Shown here: positions 19,215 through 28,800 of the stretch, piece after piece
How the letters are laid out: each line of letters opens with the position of its first letter
Numbering within the stretch: position 1 is the stretch's first letter
From: Campylobacterales bacterium
GTDB taxonomy: Bacteria > Campylobacterota > Campylobacteria > Campylobacterales > Sulfurimonadaceae
Direction: 5' to 3'
Length of the DNA stretch: 64,000 bases
Assembly: GCA_026390135.1 (NCBI GenBank)
Contig: JAPLGN010000034.1
Coordinates: forward strand, 99,638-163,637
Notes under the pieces: generated by a model
The model's database searches: none
What the model was told of the DNA's origin: nothing
What the model saw: only the letters and a program-made list of their open reading frames with translations
Program-made: the position numbers and the translations under genes

Positions 19215-19496
19215 TTATGCTTTTGTGTCTATATCTTCTACCATTTTTTCATATTTAAAAAACTCACAAATATCAACTTCCAATACATTTGCAATTTTGA
19301 CCAAATGTTCAATATTAAAATGTTTATTATTGATTCCAAGTTCTGCCATAGAAATAGTACCTACCGCTTTATGACCAATAGCTAATGCGAGGGTTAGTTG
19401 AGAGATGTTTTTTGATTTGCGTATTGATTTGACATTGCGCCCTATTTGTTTATAGATAGCGGTCATTTGTGCATCATCAATCGTGCAATCATTCAT
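19215..19496 (-). CDS. Xre/cI-type helix-turn-helix repressor
   Basis: A 93-aa protein with a single HTH_3 domain. The helix pair is GRNVKSIRKSKNISQLTLALAIG, and the HxNIEHLVKIANVLEVDICEFF block closes the fold. It is transcribed away from the secreted-protein gene at 19596. The intervening 99 bp contain a perfect 18-bp palindrome and further copies of its half-site. The simplest reading is autoregulation and control of the rightward genes, like a prophage or conjugative-element master repressor. Confidence 0.8.
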   Translation of the reverse strand: MNDCTIDDAQMTAIYKQIGRNVKSIRKSKNISQLTLALAIGHKAVGTISMAELGINNKHFNIEHLVKIANVLEVDICEFFKYEKMVEDIDTKA

Positions 19497-19511
19497 TAAA
19501 TAAAATACCTA

Positions 19512-19573
19512 TAGTTAAACTAACCATAAGTATATATATGTCATAAACTTATCTCAACTAACTATAGTTAGTT
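19512..19573. promoter_or_regulatory. Operator region of the Xre-type repressor
   Basis: A perfect 18-bp palindrome, AACTAACTATAGTTAGTT (19556-19573), sits just before the rightward gene. A second inverted pair, TAGTT-A-AACTA (19512-19522), sits just before the repressor start. The shared AACTA/TAGTT half-site suggests two operators in a divergent promoter. Binding by the neighbouring repressor is an inference. Confidence 0.6.
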
Positions 19574-19595
19574 ATTTAAAAAACAAAGGCTTGGT

Positions 19596-20672
19596 ATGTT
19601 GAAGAAAATATTGATTATGTCAATGTTATTAATTAGTGGTTTAAATGCAGATATATTTCAAGACTTTAAAGACGCTGCATTAAAAGCTGGACAACAATTT
19701 GAAGAAGCTCAGAAAAAATTGAATAATCCGCTCAATGAAGATGTGAATGTAGAGAAAATCGAAGCAGCACCTGCTATTCAAAATACTCACCAATTTAACA
19801 GTCTTGCCGAAGAAGCAGCTTTTAAAAAACAGCAAGAGCAACAAAAAAATGCTAATAAAAAAAGTCGGGAAGAGGAGCTAAAAAATGTAATCATCCCAAG
19901 AATTAAAGTTCTTCGCACTTCTGAAGCTAGTTTTTATCAGAAATATTTTGTAAACGAAAAGGATACAAAAGAACAGATTGATAAAAAATTTCAAAACAAA
20001 GCTCAATTATTTCAGGACATGCAAAAGGATTTCACAAATTTAGACACTGAAAGAAAGGAACTTTATAATTTTTTAAATGATGATAACTACCCTATGGGGA
20101 AAAGTGACATTGAACTACAGATCCTGGGAGAAAATTTTAAAGAAAGGCATTGGTCTGGAGAGTTATCTTCGATATTTGCCAATATTGGACAAGATTATGT
20201 GGGATATTGCTCTAATTACGAAAACGATAAATTTATGAGTTGGTCTGATGAACTAACGATTGACATACTCAACGGGAATAACCATACTAATGCCGATTAT
20301 TATGCAAAATATCTAAAATGTACATATGTCACATATGAAAAAAGACAAAAAAAAGCCCAAGAAGAAAAACAAAAAGCTATTCAACAAGCACAAGCCCAAA
20401 AACAACAACAACTCAGTCTTGCAAATGAAAAAAAAGAGAGACAAAGAGTCCAAGGTGCTTGTCAAGCATGGAGAACAAAAGCGAATCGAATGGTGTATTC
20501 ACTTGGGGTGGGAGATAAAGTGATGAAAAACAGTGCTGTTTTCATAATTCAGGGTGCGAATGCCAATACATTTTTAGTGAACGCATTAGGCTATAACATA
20601 TATTTACAAAAAAGTGATTGTATCGCTTATGAAGCTTTGAAAACAGCTCCAAGCCCATATTGTTATCAATAA
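19596..20672 (+). CDS. Secreted coiled-coil protein of unknown function
   Basis: A 358-aa protein with a signal peptide (MLKKILIMSMLLISGLNA, cleavage near residue 18). Long Lys/Glu/Gln helices follow, including a Gln/Lys-rich coiled coil at about 245-285. The C-terminal domain (about 290-358) has three Cys residues. An NVEKIEAAPAI motif near residue 50 recalls the lipoprotein at 11631. AAAGG precedes the start. It is transcribed with the next gene, 38 bp downstream. I recognise no family; periplasmic location is predicted. Confidence 0.6.
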   Translation: MLKKILIMSMLLISGLNADIFQDFKDAALKAGQQFEEAQKKLNNPLNEDVNVEKIEAAPAIQNTHQFNSLAEEAAFKKQQEQQKNANKKSREEELKNVIIPRIKVLRTSEASFYQKYFVNEKDTKEQIDKKFQNKAQLFQDMQKDFTNLDTERKELYNFLNDDNYPMGKSDIELQILGENFKERHWSGELSSIFANIGQDYVGYCSNYENDKFMSWSDELTIDILNGNNHTNADYYAKYLKCTYVTYEKRQKKAQEEKQKAIQQAQAQKQQQLSLANEKKERQRVQGACQAWRTKANRMVYSLGVGDKVMKNSAVFIIQGANANTFLVNALGYNIYLQKSDCIAYEALKTAPSPYCYQ

Positions 20673-20710
20673 AATTTCTTGTAAATTCAAAATTTTAAAA
20701 AAGAGGTCAT

Positions 20711-21091
20711 ATGCAAAAAGTATTTTCTGTTCTATTGATTTGCTCATCGGTAGTATTCGCTGAAGTTAAATTATCCTCATCTTATAATAAATGTATGGAT
20801 AAATCAGGTGGTGTCACCGCTTTGGGACTTGACTGTATGAATATTGAGACTGAAATTCAAGATAAAAAGCTCAACAAATTCTATAAAAGCGCCATGAAAA
20901 TGTTGGAACCAAAAAAACAAGCTGAACTCAAAGATGTTCAAAGATTCTGGATAAAATATAGAGATGCTCAATGTGGATTTTACATAGGATTGACAGGCGG
21001 AACGATGGATAATACAAACTCATCATCTTGTTTTTTGACCATGACTGCTGAGCGAGCGCAAGAGCTAGAATCTATTGCAGGGATGCTGTAA
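20711..21091 (+). CDS. LprI/DUF1311-family periplasmic protein
   Basis: A 126-aa protein with a signal peptide (cleavage after VVFA, about residue 17). It has the DUF1311 pattern: paired Cys residues (YNKCMDKSG and LDCMNIETEIQD), a helical middle with FWIKYRDAQCGF, and a final SSCFLTMTAERAQELE. Some family members, such as mycobacterial LprI, inhibit lysozyme. That activity is not demonstrated for most members. AGAGG lies 5 nt before the ATG. Confidence 0.75.
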   Translation: MQKVFSVLLICSSVVFAEVKLSSSYNKCMDKSGGVTALGLDCMNIETEIQDKKLNKFYKSAMKMLEPKKQAELKDVQRFWIKYRDAQCGFYIGLTGGTMDNTNSSSCFLTMTAERAQELESIAGML

Positions 21092-21437
21092 TCTTATTAC
21101 ATACATGCTCATAGACAACGCTAGAAGTGATGTAATCTGCTAAACTAATACCTTCTAAAACCATAAGGGTCACACATGAAGTGTGGCTCTTATGACAATA
21201 TATCTTCTCCTCAACTAAGCCCAATATCGATGTAAACACCAAAAAAATCTTCTCACCATCTGAACATCATCTCACCTACAAGAGCTTTGCTGTAGATGTA
21301 CTGCTAAATAGCGGTAGATTTCTCCCGTTACTCCATGGTTATCTCCGATTCACCCCTACAAAAAATGAACTCCAAATATTTATACCCACATATTATCAAG
21401 CTGTAAACACCAAAAAAATCCGATCAAAGGAGCATCA
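21092..21437. other. Non-coding stretch with hairpin and a 19-bp direct repeat
   Basis: No convincing gene in 346 bp. A 14-bp-stem hairpin with two G-U pairs (21162-21194) follows the DUF1311 gene. TGTAAACACCAAAAAAATC occurs at 21231-21249 and again at 21403-21421, the second just before the small reading frame at 21438. Confidence 0.5.
21162..21194 (+). terminator. Long hairpin after the DUF1311 gene
   Basis: CATAAGGGTCACAC pairs with GTGTGGCTCTTATG across an ATGAA loop. There is no T-run, so this could be a Rho-independent-like stop or a processing or stability structure. Confidence 0.4.
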
Positions 21438-21542
21438 ATGCTATCCATAACACAGTGTCTTACCGTGATTATCGCCATTGCCACAATTGTGGTCAACACC
21501 CTCGATTCAAAGAGAAAAAGCCCAATGGATTTTGATTCTTGA
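21438..21542 (+). CDS. Possible 34-aa single-helix membrane peptide
   Basis: An ATG follows a good ribosome site (AAAGGAG, spacing about 5). The 34-codon frame encodes one hydrophobic helix (LTVIIAIATIVVNTL) and a basic-acidic tail. It ends 31 bp before the DUF932 gene. The strong start signal and coherent membrane helix suggest a real small protein, but length alone gives weak support. Confidence 0.35.
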   Translation: MLSITQCLTVIIAIATIVVNTLDSKRKSPMDFDS

Positions 21543-21573
21543 ATCTTTAACTAAAAATACAAAAGGATAAACC

Positions 21574-22392
21574 ATGTCTGCATTACACCCACTAACCCAA
21601 GCTCAACTCCTAGAGCAATGCCCAGCACTTTTTACCAGTGCTCCTCACTCTAGCGCATCAGATCAGTATCACTTCGTCAGCACGGTCGAAGTCATAGATG
21701 AGATCCGTCAACACAGTTGGTTCCCCGTGTCTGTCCAAGAAGCCTCCGTACGAGATGAGGATAAATTTGGATTTCAGCGCCATTTAGTGCGCTTCAGACA
21801 CTTCGATGACCTTGTTAATCCAAAAGAAAATGCTGTAGAGCTGTTGCTCTTCAATTCCCATGACCGTAGTACCGCATTTTCTATTAGCATCGGGATATAT
21901 CGATTTGTGTGTGCAAACGGTCTTGTAGTAGCTGACAGTGTTTTTCAAAGCTATAAAATCAAACACATCGGAGATCGTGAGAACGATGTCACTACTGCCA
22001 TCGCTAATATTGGTACATTCAAACCATTTCTTCAAAAAAAGATCGACACCTTTGAAGCTATTATCCTCACTCCTACTGAGCAAGAGTCATTTGCAAAAGC
22101 AGCGATACCGCTCCGGTTTGATGAACAGCTTAAAGTTAATCACCGTGATTTGCTTATCCCCCATAGGGTAGAGGATGAGAAATCGGATCTCTACACCACC
22201 CTCAACATTATTCAGGAAAATCTCCTGCGTGGAAACGTCAAAGGGGTAAATTCACAAACAGGACGCAACTTCACTTCGAGAGAGATCACTTCCATATCCA
22301 AAGATGTTGATGTTAATCGGGGGCTATGGGATATTGCAGAACGTATTGCCTCTATTAAATCACCTGAGTCAACTATGGCTATTGCAGCCTAG
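21574..22392 (+). CDS. DUF932-family phage/plasmid protein
   Basis: A 272-aa protein with the DUF932 landmarks: a region with FQRHLVRFR, the central LLLFNSHDRSTAFSISIGIYRFVCANGLVV, and a C-terminal DLYTTLNIIQENLLRGN stretch near NFTSREI. These proteins are common in plasmids, conjugative elements and phages, beside single-strand annealing genes. Their function is unknown. AAGGA precedes the ATG. It is first in a co-directional run with Gp157-like, Rad52 and DUF2958 genes. Confidence 0.75.
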   Translation: MSALHPLTQAQLLEQCPALFTSAPHSSASDQYHFVSTVEVIDEIRQHSWFPVSVQEASVRDEDKFGFQRHLVRFRHFDDLVNPKENAVELLLFNSHDRSTAFSISIGIYRFVCANGLVVADSVFQSYKIKHIGDRENDVTTAIANIGTFKPFLQKKIDTFEAIILTPTEQESFAKAAIPLRFDEQLKVNHRDLLIPHRVEDEKSDLYTTLNIIQENLLRGNVKGVNSQTGRNFTSREITSISKDVDVNRGLWDIAERIASIKSPESTMAIAA

Positions 22393-22418
22393 CAATTACA
22401 CCACAAAGGAACACCATT

Positions 22419-23000
22419 ATGAAAACAGAAAGCTACCGATTAGTAAAAGAAATGGAGCACATTAACCCTACGAATCTCGATTGGTTCAAACATCACATCA
22501 GAGGTATATTAGAGTCAAAAAAGCCTTTTCACGTCAAATGCGACTATATCGGACTCTCATTCCAAGAGATTGATGAAAAGATTGATTATCTCGCATCGGA
22601 AATCAAAGAGATTCAATCCATGAAAAAGTCGTTAGAGAGTGCGAAGAGCATAGCACTTGAAGCCGTCGCCTCTGTATTGGGGGAGTATGGGGTCGATCGT
22701 ATTGATGGAACAATGATTAGCTCAATAACCATCACCCCCTCTAAGACCAAGATCAAAAACACTCTCACCATCCTCGATGCCAATGCGCTCATCTCATTAG
22801 GGTACGTCAATGTCACCATTGATGAAAAATCGATAATGGAAGCGATGTGTACCATAGAGGGAATGGAAGAGGTTGACCAATATGTTGAAATTATTTCTAC
22901 CGAAGAGCATATACCATCTCGTATCAAAGTCAATACAAAACGAAGCAGCGCCAACAATCAAGCTACAGAACTGCTGAAATACACAGAGGATGCAGCATGA
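22419..23000 (+). CDS. Siphovirus Gp157-like protein
   Basis: A 193-aa protein. The N-terminal half is helical and coiled (IDEKIDYLASEIKEIQSMKKSL, about 50-75). The second half has the Gp157 strand pattern, GTMISSITITPSKTKIK. Gp157-family genes of phages and integrative elements usually lie next to recombinases, as here. A phage-resistance role has been suggested for the original member. It overlaps the Rad52 gene by 4 bp (ATGA). Confidence 0.6.
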   Translation: MKTESYRLVKEMEHINPTNLDWFKHHIRGILESKKPFHVKCDYIGLSFQEIDEKIDYLASEIKEIQSMKKSLESAKSIALEAVASVLGEYGVDRIDGTMISSITITPSKTKIKNTLTILDANALISLGYVNVTIDEKSIMEAMCTIEGMEEVDQYVEIISTEEHIPSRIKVNTKRSSANNQATELLKYTEDAA

Positions 23001-23689
23001 GCGCACAACAGGAGGAATCAATGTTCACAGACAAACAGGTACAAGCTCTGCGTTACAACCTTGACGGTAGCCGTGTTAAAACTCGTCAGCAAGGCAATGT
23101 CAATCTCTCTTACTTAGAGGGATATGATCTGATCGATACTGCGAATACCGTCTTCGGGTTTGGCAACTGGAGCTACAGCATCAGTACCCTAGAACAGGTT
23201 TCCGAAGAGATCAATGAAAAGAATAATAAGGTCATTGGGTACAAAGCTGTAGTTAATGTCGTCGTCCAAGATCTTCATCATTCTAAACATACTTCGAGAG
23301 AAGATTGCGGTTTCGGGACAGGTATCGCTAAGCAATATGCCGATGCTCATGAGTCGGGAGCTAAAGAAGCGGTAACCGATGCACTTAAACGCGCTCTTCG
23401 TACTTTCGGATCACAATTTGGAAATGCCTTGTACGATAAGCAACAGCGTAACGTAGATCATGTACCGCCAGCACAAGATACAACCTCGCCTTCACCCCCT
23501 GCAAATCAATCAATTCCACAGGCTAATACATCCTCATTACATCAGTTAGGACTAGAGGTTCAGGAACATAATGGGGAACTGATCGTTTTAGGGAGTACGT
23601 ATGGGAAACAGGAATTGCTGAAGAAAGAGGGGTATAGATGGGACGCTCAGCGTAAAGTTTGGTGGCAAAGCTCTCAAAAAGTCGCGTGA
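22997..23689 (+). CDS. Rad52/Rad22-family single-strand annealing protein
   Basis: A 230-aa annealing protein. The Rad52 core covers about residues 10-155, with LEGYDLIDTANTVFGFGNWSY, the CGFGTGIA loop and SGAKEAVTDALKRALRTFG. A Pro/Ser/Gln linker leads to a small C-terminal module with YRWDAQRKVWW, a motif seen at the ends of several mobile-element DNA proteins. It would anneal single strands during element replication or integration. Two starts are possible. The ATG at 22997 overlaps the previous gene, and the ATG at 23021 has a better ribosome site (GGAGG, 5 nt). Confidence 0.85.
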   Translation: MSAQQEESMFTDKQVQALRYNLDGSRVKTRQQGNVNLSYLEGYDLIDTANTVFGFGNWSYSISTLEQVSEEINEKNNKVIGYKAVVNVVVQDLHHSKHTSREDCGFGTGIAKQYADAHESGAKEAVTDALKRALRTFGSQFGNALYDKQQRNVDHVPPAQDTTSPSPPANQSIPQANTSSLHQLGLEVQEHNGELIVLGSTYGKQELLKKEGYRWDAQRKVWWQSSQKVA

Positions 23690-23997
23690 TGATGAGTATA
23701 TTAATACCACTAGAATTGCTAATCGTTATTCCTGATTTGTACGAAACGGAAGAAATATCCGATCCAATATGTTATATCAAACTGTTCACACCAGATAGCA
23801 ATTGGACGTGGTATGTCATAGAGTTTTCAAAAGAAGATTCAAAAACGTGTTTTGGCTACGTTCAAGGCTTTGAAAGTGAATTGGGATACTTTTCTCTCGA
23901 TGAATTAGAATTACTCCGTGGTTCGTTAGGACTTCCAGTTGAGCGAGATTTATCGTTTAAGCCTACGCTGTTATCCAAGATTAAAAGTGTCCAATAA
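23689..23997 (+). CDS. DUF2958-family protein
   Basis: A 102-aa protein beginning at an ATG that overlaps the Rad52 stop (TGATG). It matches DUF2958 throughout: IPDLYETEEI, KLFTPDSNWTWYVIEF, GFESELGYFSLDELE and GLPVERDL. The family is widespread in plasmids and integrative elements and has no known function. It ends the recombination run; a terminator-like hairpin follows 50 bp later. Confidence 0.8.
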   Translation: MMSILIPLELLIVIPDLYETEEISDPICYIKLFTPDSNWTWYVIEFSKEDSKTCFGYVQGFESELGYFSLDELELLRGSLGLPVERDLSFKPTLLSKIKSVQ

Positions 23998-24046
23998 AAT
24001 AAAAAAGTTCTTGGCGAACTATGGTTTCGCTTACTGCTTATAAAAT

Positions 24047-24076
24047 GCCCCCAATAAGGGGCTACTTCTTTTTTTG
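24047..24076 (+). terminator. Rho-independent terminator after DUF2958
   Basis: Stem GCCCC/GGGGC with a 6-nt loop, followed by a T-rich run (TACTTCTTTTTTTG). It closes the DUF932-Gp157-Rad52-DUF2958 transcript. Confidence 0.7.
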
Positions 24077-24090
24077 ATCGTCTTACTCCA

Positions 24091-24204
24091 TCACTCCATC
24101 ACACCTCTAATATAAAAAGCTTTTATATTAGAGTCGTAAAACTCTTGTTTACTTTTCCCCTCCTCGCATGTGACTCTTTTAACAAATGCCTGCGTAAAGT
24201 TCAT
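24091..24204 (-). CDS. Possible 37-aa protein or integrase N-terminal remnant
   Basis: The ATG at 24204 follows a good ribosome site (GAGGAG). The peptide MNFTQAFVKRVTC... with EFYDSNIKAFYIRG looks like the first 35 residues of a tyrosine-integrase N-terminal domain, then stops. A perfect 13-bp-arm inverted repeat lies inside the frame at 24105-24133. It may be a decayed integrase start or a true small protein. Confidence 0.3.
   Translation of the reverse strand: MNFTQAFVKRVTCEEGKSKQEFYDSNIKAFYIRGVME
24105..24133. repeat. 29-bp perfect inverted repeat
   Basis: CTCTAATATAAAA and TTTTATATTAGAG separated by AGC. The arms are AT-rich. It could be a binding site, a terminator hairpin for the minus strand or an origin structure. 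Confidence 0.55.
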
Positions 24205-24560
24205 AATCGCTCCTCGTCATACCTTGTAGCAGATAGCTCTATGTTGCACGAACTATGAAATATCTACTTGTTTAAGCGCACGAGTTAAAAAAATTATTTA
24301 CAGCATGCACATTGAAATGAAAGAGATAAATACAAGTCAAGCATAAAGTGCAAATGCCCTCTATTTAGGCGTATTGGAGTAAAGATATAATTAAGTATCA
24401 GAGATAACCAAAATAGTAATCATAAAGAACAAGAATACTGAGCCAATAAAGTATTAAGTCACACCTCTTTATTAACCTACATTACTTACCTCTATCTACT
24501 CCTCTATTGTCACTACGTAGACTTGATTTATCCTCTTTACGTAACAACAGGGGATACACA

Positions 24561-25484
24561 ATGAACCATACGACAGAAATAGACACGATAAAACTTCAAA
24601 TGGAGTTTCTCAATGGAGATGATCAAAGGGCGGTACTAAATGGTATTGTCAATGCACTGTCATCAACCTACAGTCAGCTTTACATTAAATACAACACAGG
24701 GAGTAATAAAGGCTTGCAGATTAACACGATCTACACGGCAGGCAATAAGATATTGGAGTTAAAAACAGGGAGTTTTCTCAGTGGTAGCTACCAAGATAAA
24801 AAGAGACTTTCAATCTACTATGTTGCCGTGGAGATAGCAGGACTCAAGAAGTATAACATCCAAAGAGATAAAACCTCTCAGGATTGCTTACTAAGAGTGT
24901 GTGCGTATTTAAACACCAATATGATCCGATTTGAGATCACCGAGATAGATCTATGCGTTGATATGTTATGTCCTTACGAGAACACTTATGCTTTTTGCAA
25001 CAAGAAGGCTGCTGGGGTTAAATATTATAAGGTAGATGAGCCTCAATACAATGCGACAACCCACTATGTTGAAAAATACAACCATACTCACAACAGGGTC
25101 ATGAAACGAGCCTATCTGTATGATAAGAGAATTAAAGAGGGGACGATTAATTTTAGTCTTACACGGTTTGAATTAAAACTTCAACCTCGCTATTTTAGTG
25201 CGTATGAATTTGGTTCAACTACTCTAAGTGAAAATTTGGAGAAGTACCATGTTCTTTTCTTCCCAACACAAGAAGAAAAAAGAGCTGCGCTATCACTCTA
25301 TAAAGAGCATGAGGGGAAGATAAGAAGAAGGGATTTGCATCGGCTAGGACTTGATTACTACAGAGTATATCCCGATACAGGTGCGATAGAGTTTTTTTTG
25401 TTTAGCCTCTATGCCATATACGAGCATCATCTTGATTTGCCTTCTAAGCCGATGGTGGATAATGGATTTGATTTTGAAAATTAA
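24561..25484 (+). CDS. Replication-initiator-like protein
   Basis: A 307-aa protein starting at the ATG at 24561, with an AGGGG site upstream. The pattern IDTIKLQMEF at the start, RFEITEIDLCVDM in the middle and SLTRFELKLQPRYF towards the end resembles initiators of rolling-circle plasmids and filamentous phages (Rep_trans-type). In these an RxE-strand and a downstream Tyr nick the origin. I did not find a clean HUH motif, so the assignment is tentative. An initiator here would let the excised element replicate or be nicked for transfer. Confidence 0.45.
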   Translation: MNHTTEIDTIKLQMEFLNGDDQRAVLNGIVNALSSTYSQLYIKYNTGSNKGLQINTIYTAGNKILELKTGSFLSGSYQDKKRLSIYYVAVEIAGLKKYNIQRDKTSQDCLLRVCAYLNTNMIRFEITEIDLCVDMLCPYENTYAFCNKKAAGVKYYKVDEPQYNATTHYVEKYNHTHNRVMKRAYLYDKRIKEGTINFSLTRFELKLQPRYFSAYEFGSTTLSENLEKYHVLFFPTQEEKRAALSLYKEHEGKIRRRDLHRLGLDYYRVYPDTGAIEFFLFSLYAIYEHHLDLPSKPMVDNGFDFEN

Positions 25485-25828
25485 GTTGAAAATTTTGTGG
25501 CACTAAGCAAGACATTGATCCAGTTAAAGAGAGTAAGAAATATAGAGCTTTTACTCGAGGAACTATTACCAAGAGCAAAGAGAATTTAGGGAGACATAGG
25601 GTTACGAGTTAGTGTGTTAAATGCGGACATTTACTACATTAGAGATTTCATAAATAAGATGCCAGTATAAAGTTGGATGAGCCCCTGTTTTACGATGAAG
25701 CACTCCATTATAGCAATAGGTAAGAATTTGATATTATTCCCAACTTTTTCTACAGCTATGTTTAAAATTATTGAATATGCTATGATTGTGACATCTTAAC
25801 ATATGGCAGAACCATAAATAGGTTATTA
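25485..25828. other. Gap of 344 bp after rep, no clear gene
   Basis: Contains a short open stretch reading KESKKYRAFTRGTITKS that may be debris of a coding region. The rest is AT-rich and includes the promoter region of the YobI-like gene. Confidence 0.35.
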
Positions 25829-28800
25829 ATGGAAAACCGAGAACAAAATTCATCTATTCACGCATCTAATATTAAGTTTTTAACCCCTACATCGGACGCT
25901 GATCCACGTCATACGTACCGTACCGCCCTGACCAAAGCGATAAATCAAGAAGGTGTCACAAATATTGCTATTTCTGGTTCATACGGTGCTGGGAAGACCA
26001 GCATTATCAATACGTTTTTGGACGAACAAACAGACAAAAATAAATACATTCGAATATCATTGGCTAGTTTCAAATCGGCTAATAATACTAGTAACGATGC
26101 CGGCAATACTACTTTTGTTGGAGATGGTATTGGTCTTACAATTGAGAAAAGCATCCTGCAACAGATCTTTTATAAAGTCGAAAAATCAAAACTCCCTTAC
26201 TCCAAACTAAAACGTATCGTAGAGCCGGAAAGTTGGACATTGACTCGCGCGATTGTGATTCTGCTCATATTCGCAGTATTGGGGCATTTGAGTCTTGACA
26301 CGGAATATCTATTATCGATTGTCGGCGCAAACTGGATAGTAGCTTCTGGATGGTTCGTTACTATCTTAACTCTTTTTATTGGATATTTTATGCTTCATTA
26401 TGGGGCAAAATATCTAAGTAGCTTGAAACTTGATAAGGTCACAATCAAAGATGCCGAATTCAGTCTCGGAGGAGACAAGGATGATGACTCCTTGATTAAC
26501 CGTCATATAGATGAAATCCTATACTTTTTTGAGACAACACCCTACAAATATCTAATTATCGAAGATCTTGACCGATACGGCAATATTGCAATTTATGAGA
26601 AACTCAGGGAATTGAATACGCTCATCAATAACTATGACAAAATCAAGTCTAAAAAAGAAAAAGTTATTTTTATCTATGCGATCAAAGATGATTTTTTCGT
26701 AGGTGAGAACCGATCAAAATTCTTTAACATCATAATTCCAGTCGTCCCCTATATTAATGCAAGTGGTAATTCCAGAGATCTATTTGTAAAAGATTTGCGC
26801 GATGCAGGGATCAGCGAAACCGTTGTCTCAGATCAGCTCTTGAAAGATATTTCCAAATTTGTCCACGATCGACGTTTGCTCACAAATATCATTAATGAAT
26901 TTCTTATTTACCTTGACGAATTGAACCCGGAGCTAGATTTATCGAAAATCAATCCGGAAAAATTGTTTTGTATGATTGTATACAAAAACTTTTTTCCGAG
27001 CGATTTCGCAGATCTACATCAAAGCAAGGGATGGCTCTATGATGTATTCAATAAAAAACGTCGAGATCTTCAGAAGAAAATCATAGGCAATCTGGAAACT
27101 GAAATAGAGAACATTCACGTACAAGTTACTGAAGCAAAGCAGGAAGTTCTTTCATCTGAGATCGAATTGCGTAGCGTATATCTTATACGAATTATCAATG
27201 AAATGAATATAGATGTTAAAGCTATCTTTTTAAATGGTTCATGGCTTACACTAAGACAAATTTTGGCAAATGAATCTTTATTCCGAGAACTGCTAAAAGG
27301 AGGATCAATTCAAATACAACACTCAAATGGAGCCCAAACTTATGGGAATTGCTCTTCTTATGAAAATGAATATATTTCCCGAATTAACAGAGTGCGAAAC
27401 AATAACACCGAAAAGATCGATGAACTCAAAATTCATCTTGCATCCCTACAGTCAAAACGTTCATTAACGCTTACGCAGAGTATGGCTAAGATGATGATAG
27501 CGTACCCGAATCATGGTGTTTTTGATGATCAAAAAGATCTTTACGAAAAAGCTGGGTATTCAGAGGAAGATATAGCTTGTAAATTGGAAGCTCCTAATCT
27601 TTTGGCTTATTTTATCCGAGAGGAAAAAATCAGTAGGGATTATGCAGCATATATCTCATATTATCATAGCGGGGGGAGTTTGTCGCCATCGGATAATGAG
27701 TTCATTATCCGAGTTATTGAGGGGGTCATCAGCGATATTGATTTAAGAATCGACAATCCTGCACTTGTCATTGATGAATTGTCAGAAAACAAATTTTTGT
27801 CACAAGCAATTTTAAACATGGATATTATTGCAACGCTCTATGAAAATCAGGGCAAATATCAAGAGCACTGCAATATTATATTCAATCTATTGAAAAATGA
27901 AGAGAATGCCAGATCTTTTATTCCGATCTTTATCCAAGAAGATATTATCAGAGCTGGAAAATTTGTCAAATATTTTATCGAACATGATGTACATTTTTGG
28001 AAGAGGATGGAAGCGTTCGACATTAGTGACGCTAAATTGTTCGTTTTGCTCTGCTATATGCTTGGAGCGTGTGATAAAGAGACACTTTTAGCTCAGGGAG
28101 ATGCACTAAAAGATTATATTTTTCGATCTGGTGATGTGTTATTTACGATCCCGAATGCAGAAGAAAATTCAATGCTGCTTATGCTTTTGCCGGTTCTGGA
28201 TGGCAAGTTTTCAAATGTTGATGTTCCTATGACTGATGAAGGGGAACAATTGTTCAATTGCATGGTTGAATTCAACCTATATGAGATTACCGCCCAGATG
28301 ATTGCAACTGTTATGATAGCTATGGGCAATGAAGCATTTGATGAATATACCTCTACTAAGCAAGTGACCGAATACGCTAAGATTCTAAATTCGAATATTG
28401 ACACATTGAAACAGTATATTGAAGAAAATATCAATGAATATGTTAGTCGTGTCTATTTGCAAACTCTCGATGGTGAGATCTCCACAGAAAATGAGGAATC
28501 CATACTCGCGCTCATTCAACATAAAGCACTCAGCAAATCGATGAAAAATAGAATTATCGAGAGTATCGCAACGCGAATCAGCAACGTGTCTGAAATTGAG
28601 TTTGACCCTGAACTGTTCTATCAGCTATTTTTAAAAATTAAAGTAGCACCAACTTGGGAGAATATTTACAACTACTATAGCAATATTGGGAATGTATTGG
28701 AAATAGATGAGGCACTTGCTGCCTATCTGACTAATTTGGAAATAGCAACCACATTGTCACAAACCAAATTCACAGACTCTTCGACACAAAGAATTTTTAG

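Larger units (their letters stand above)
23998..24560. other. Gap before rep with terminator, palindrome and a small reverse frame
   Basis: Holds a terminator (24047-24076), a 29-bp inverted repeat (24105-24133), and a 37-codon reverse frame (24091-24204). About 300 bp of AT-rich sequence without a clear gene follow, up to the Rep-like start. The AT-rich part is a plausible origin site, but I found no clear iterons. Confidence 0.45.

Noticed and set aside
25485..25620. Short open stretch KESKKYRAFTRGTITKS as a gene
   Set aside because: No start or ribosome site. It could be debris but has no recognisable parent.
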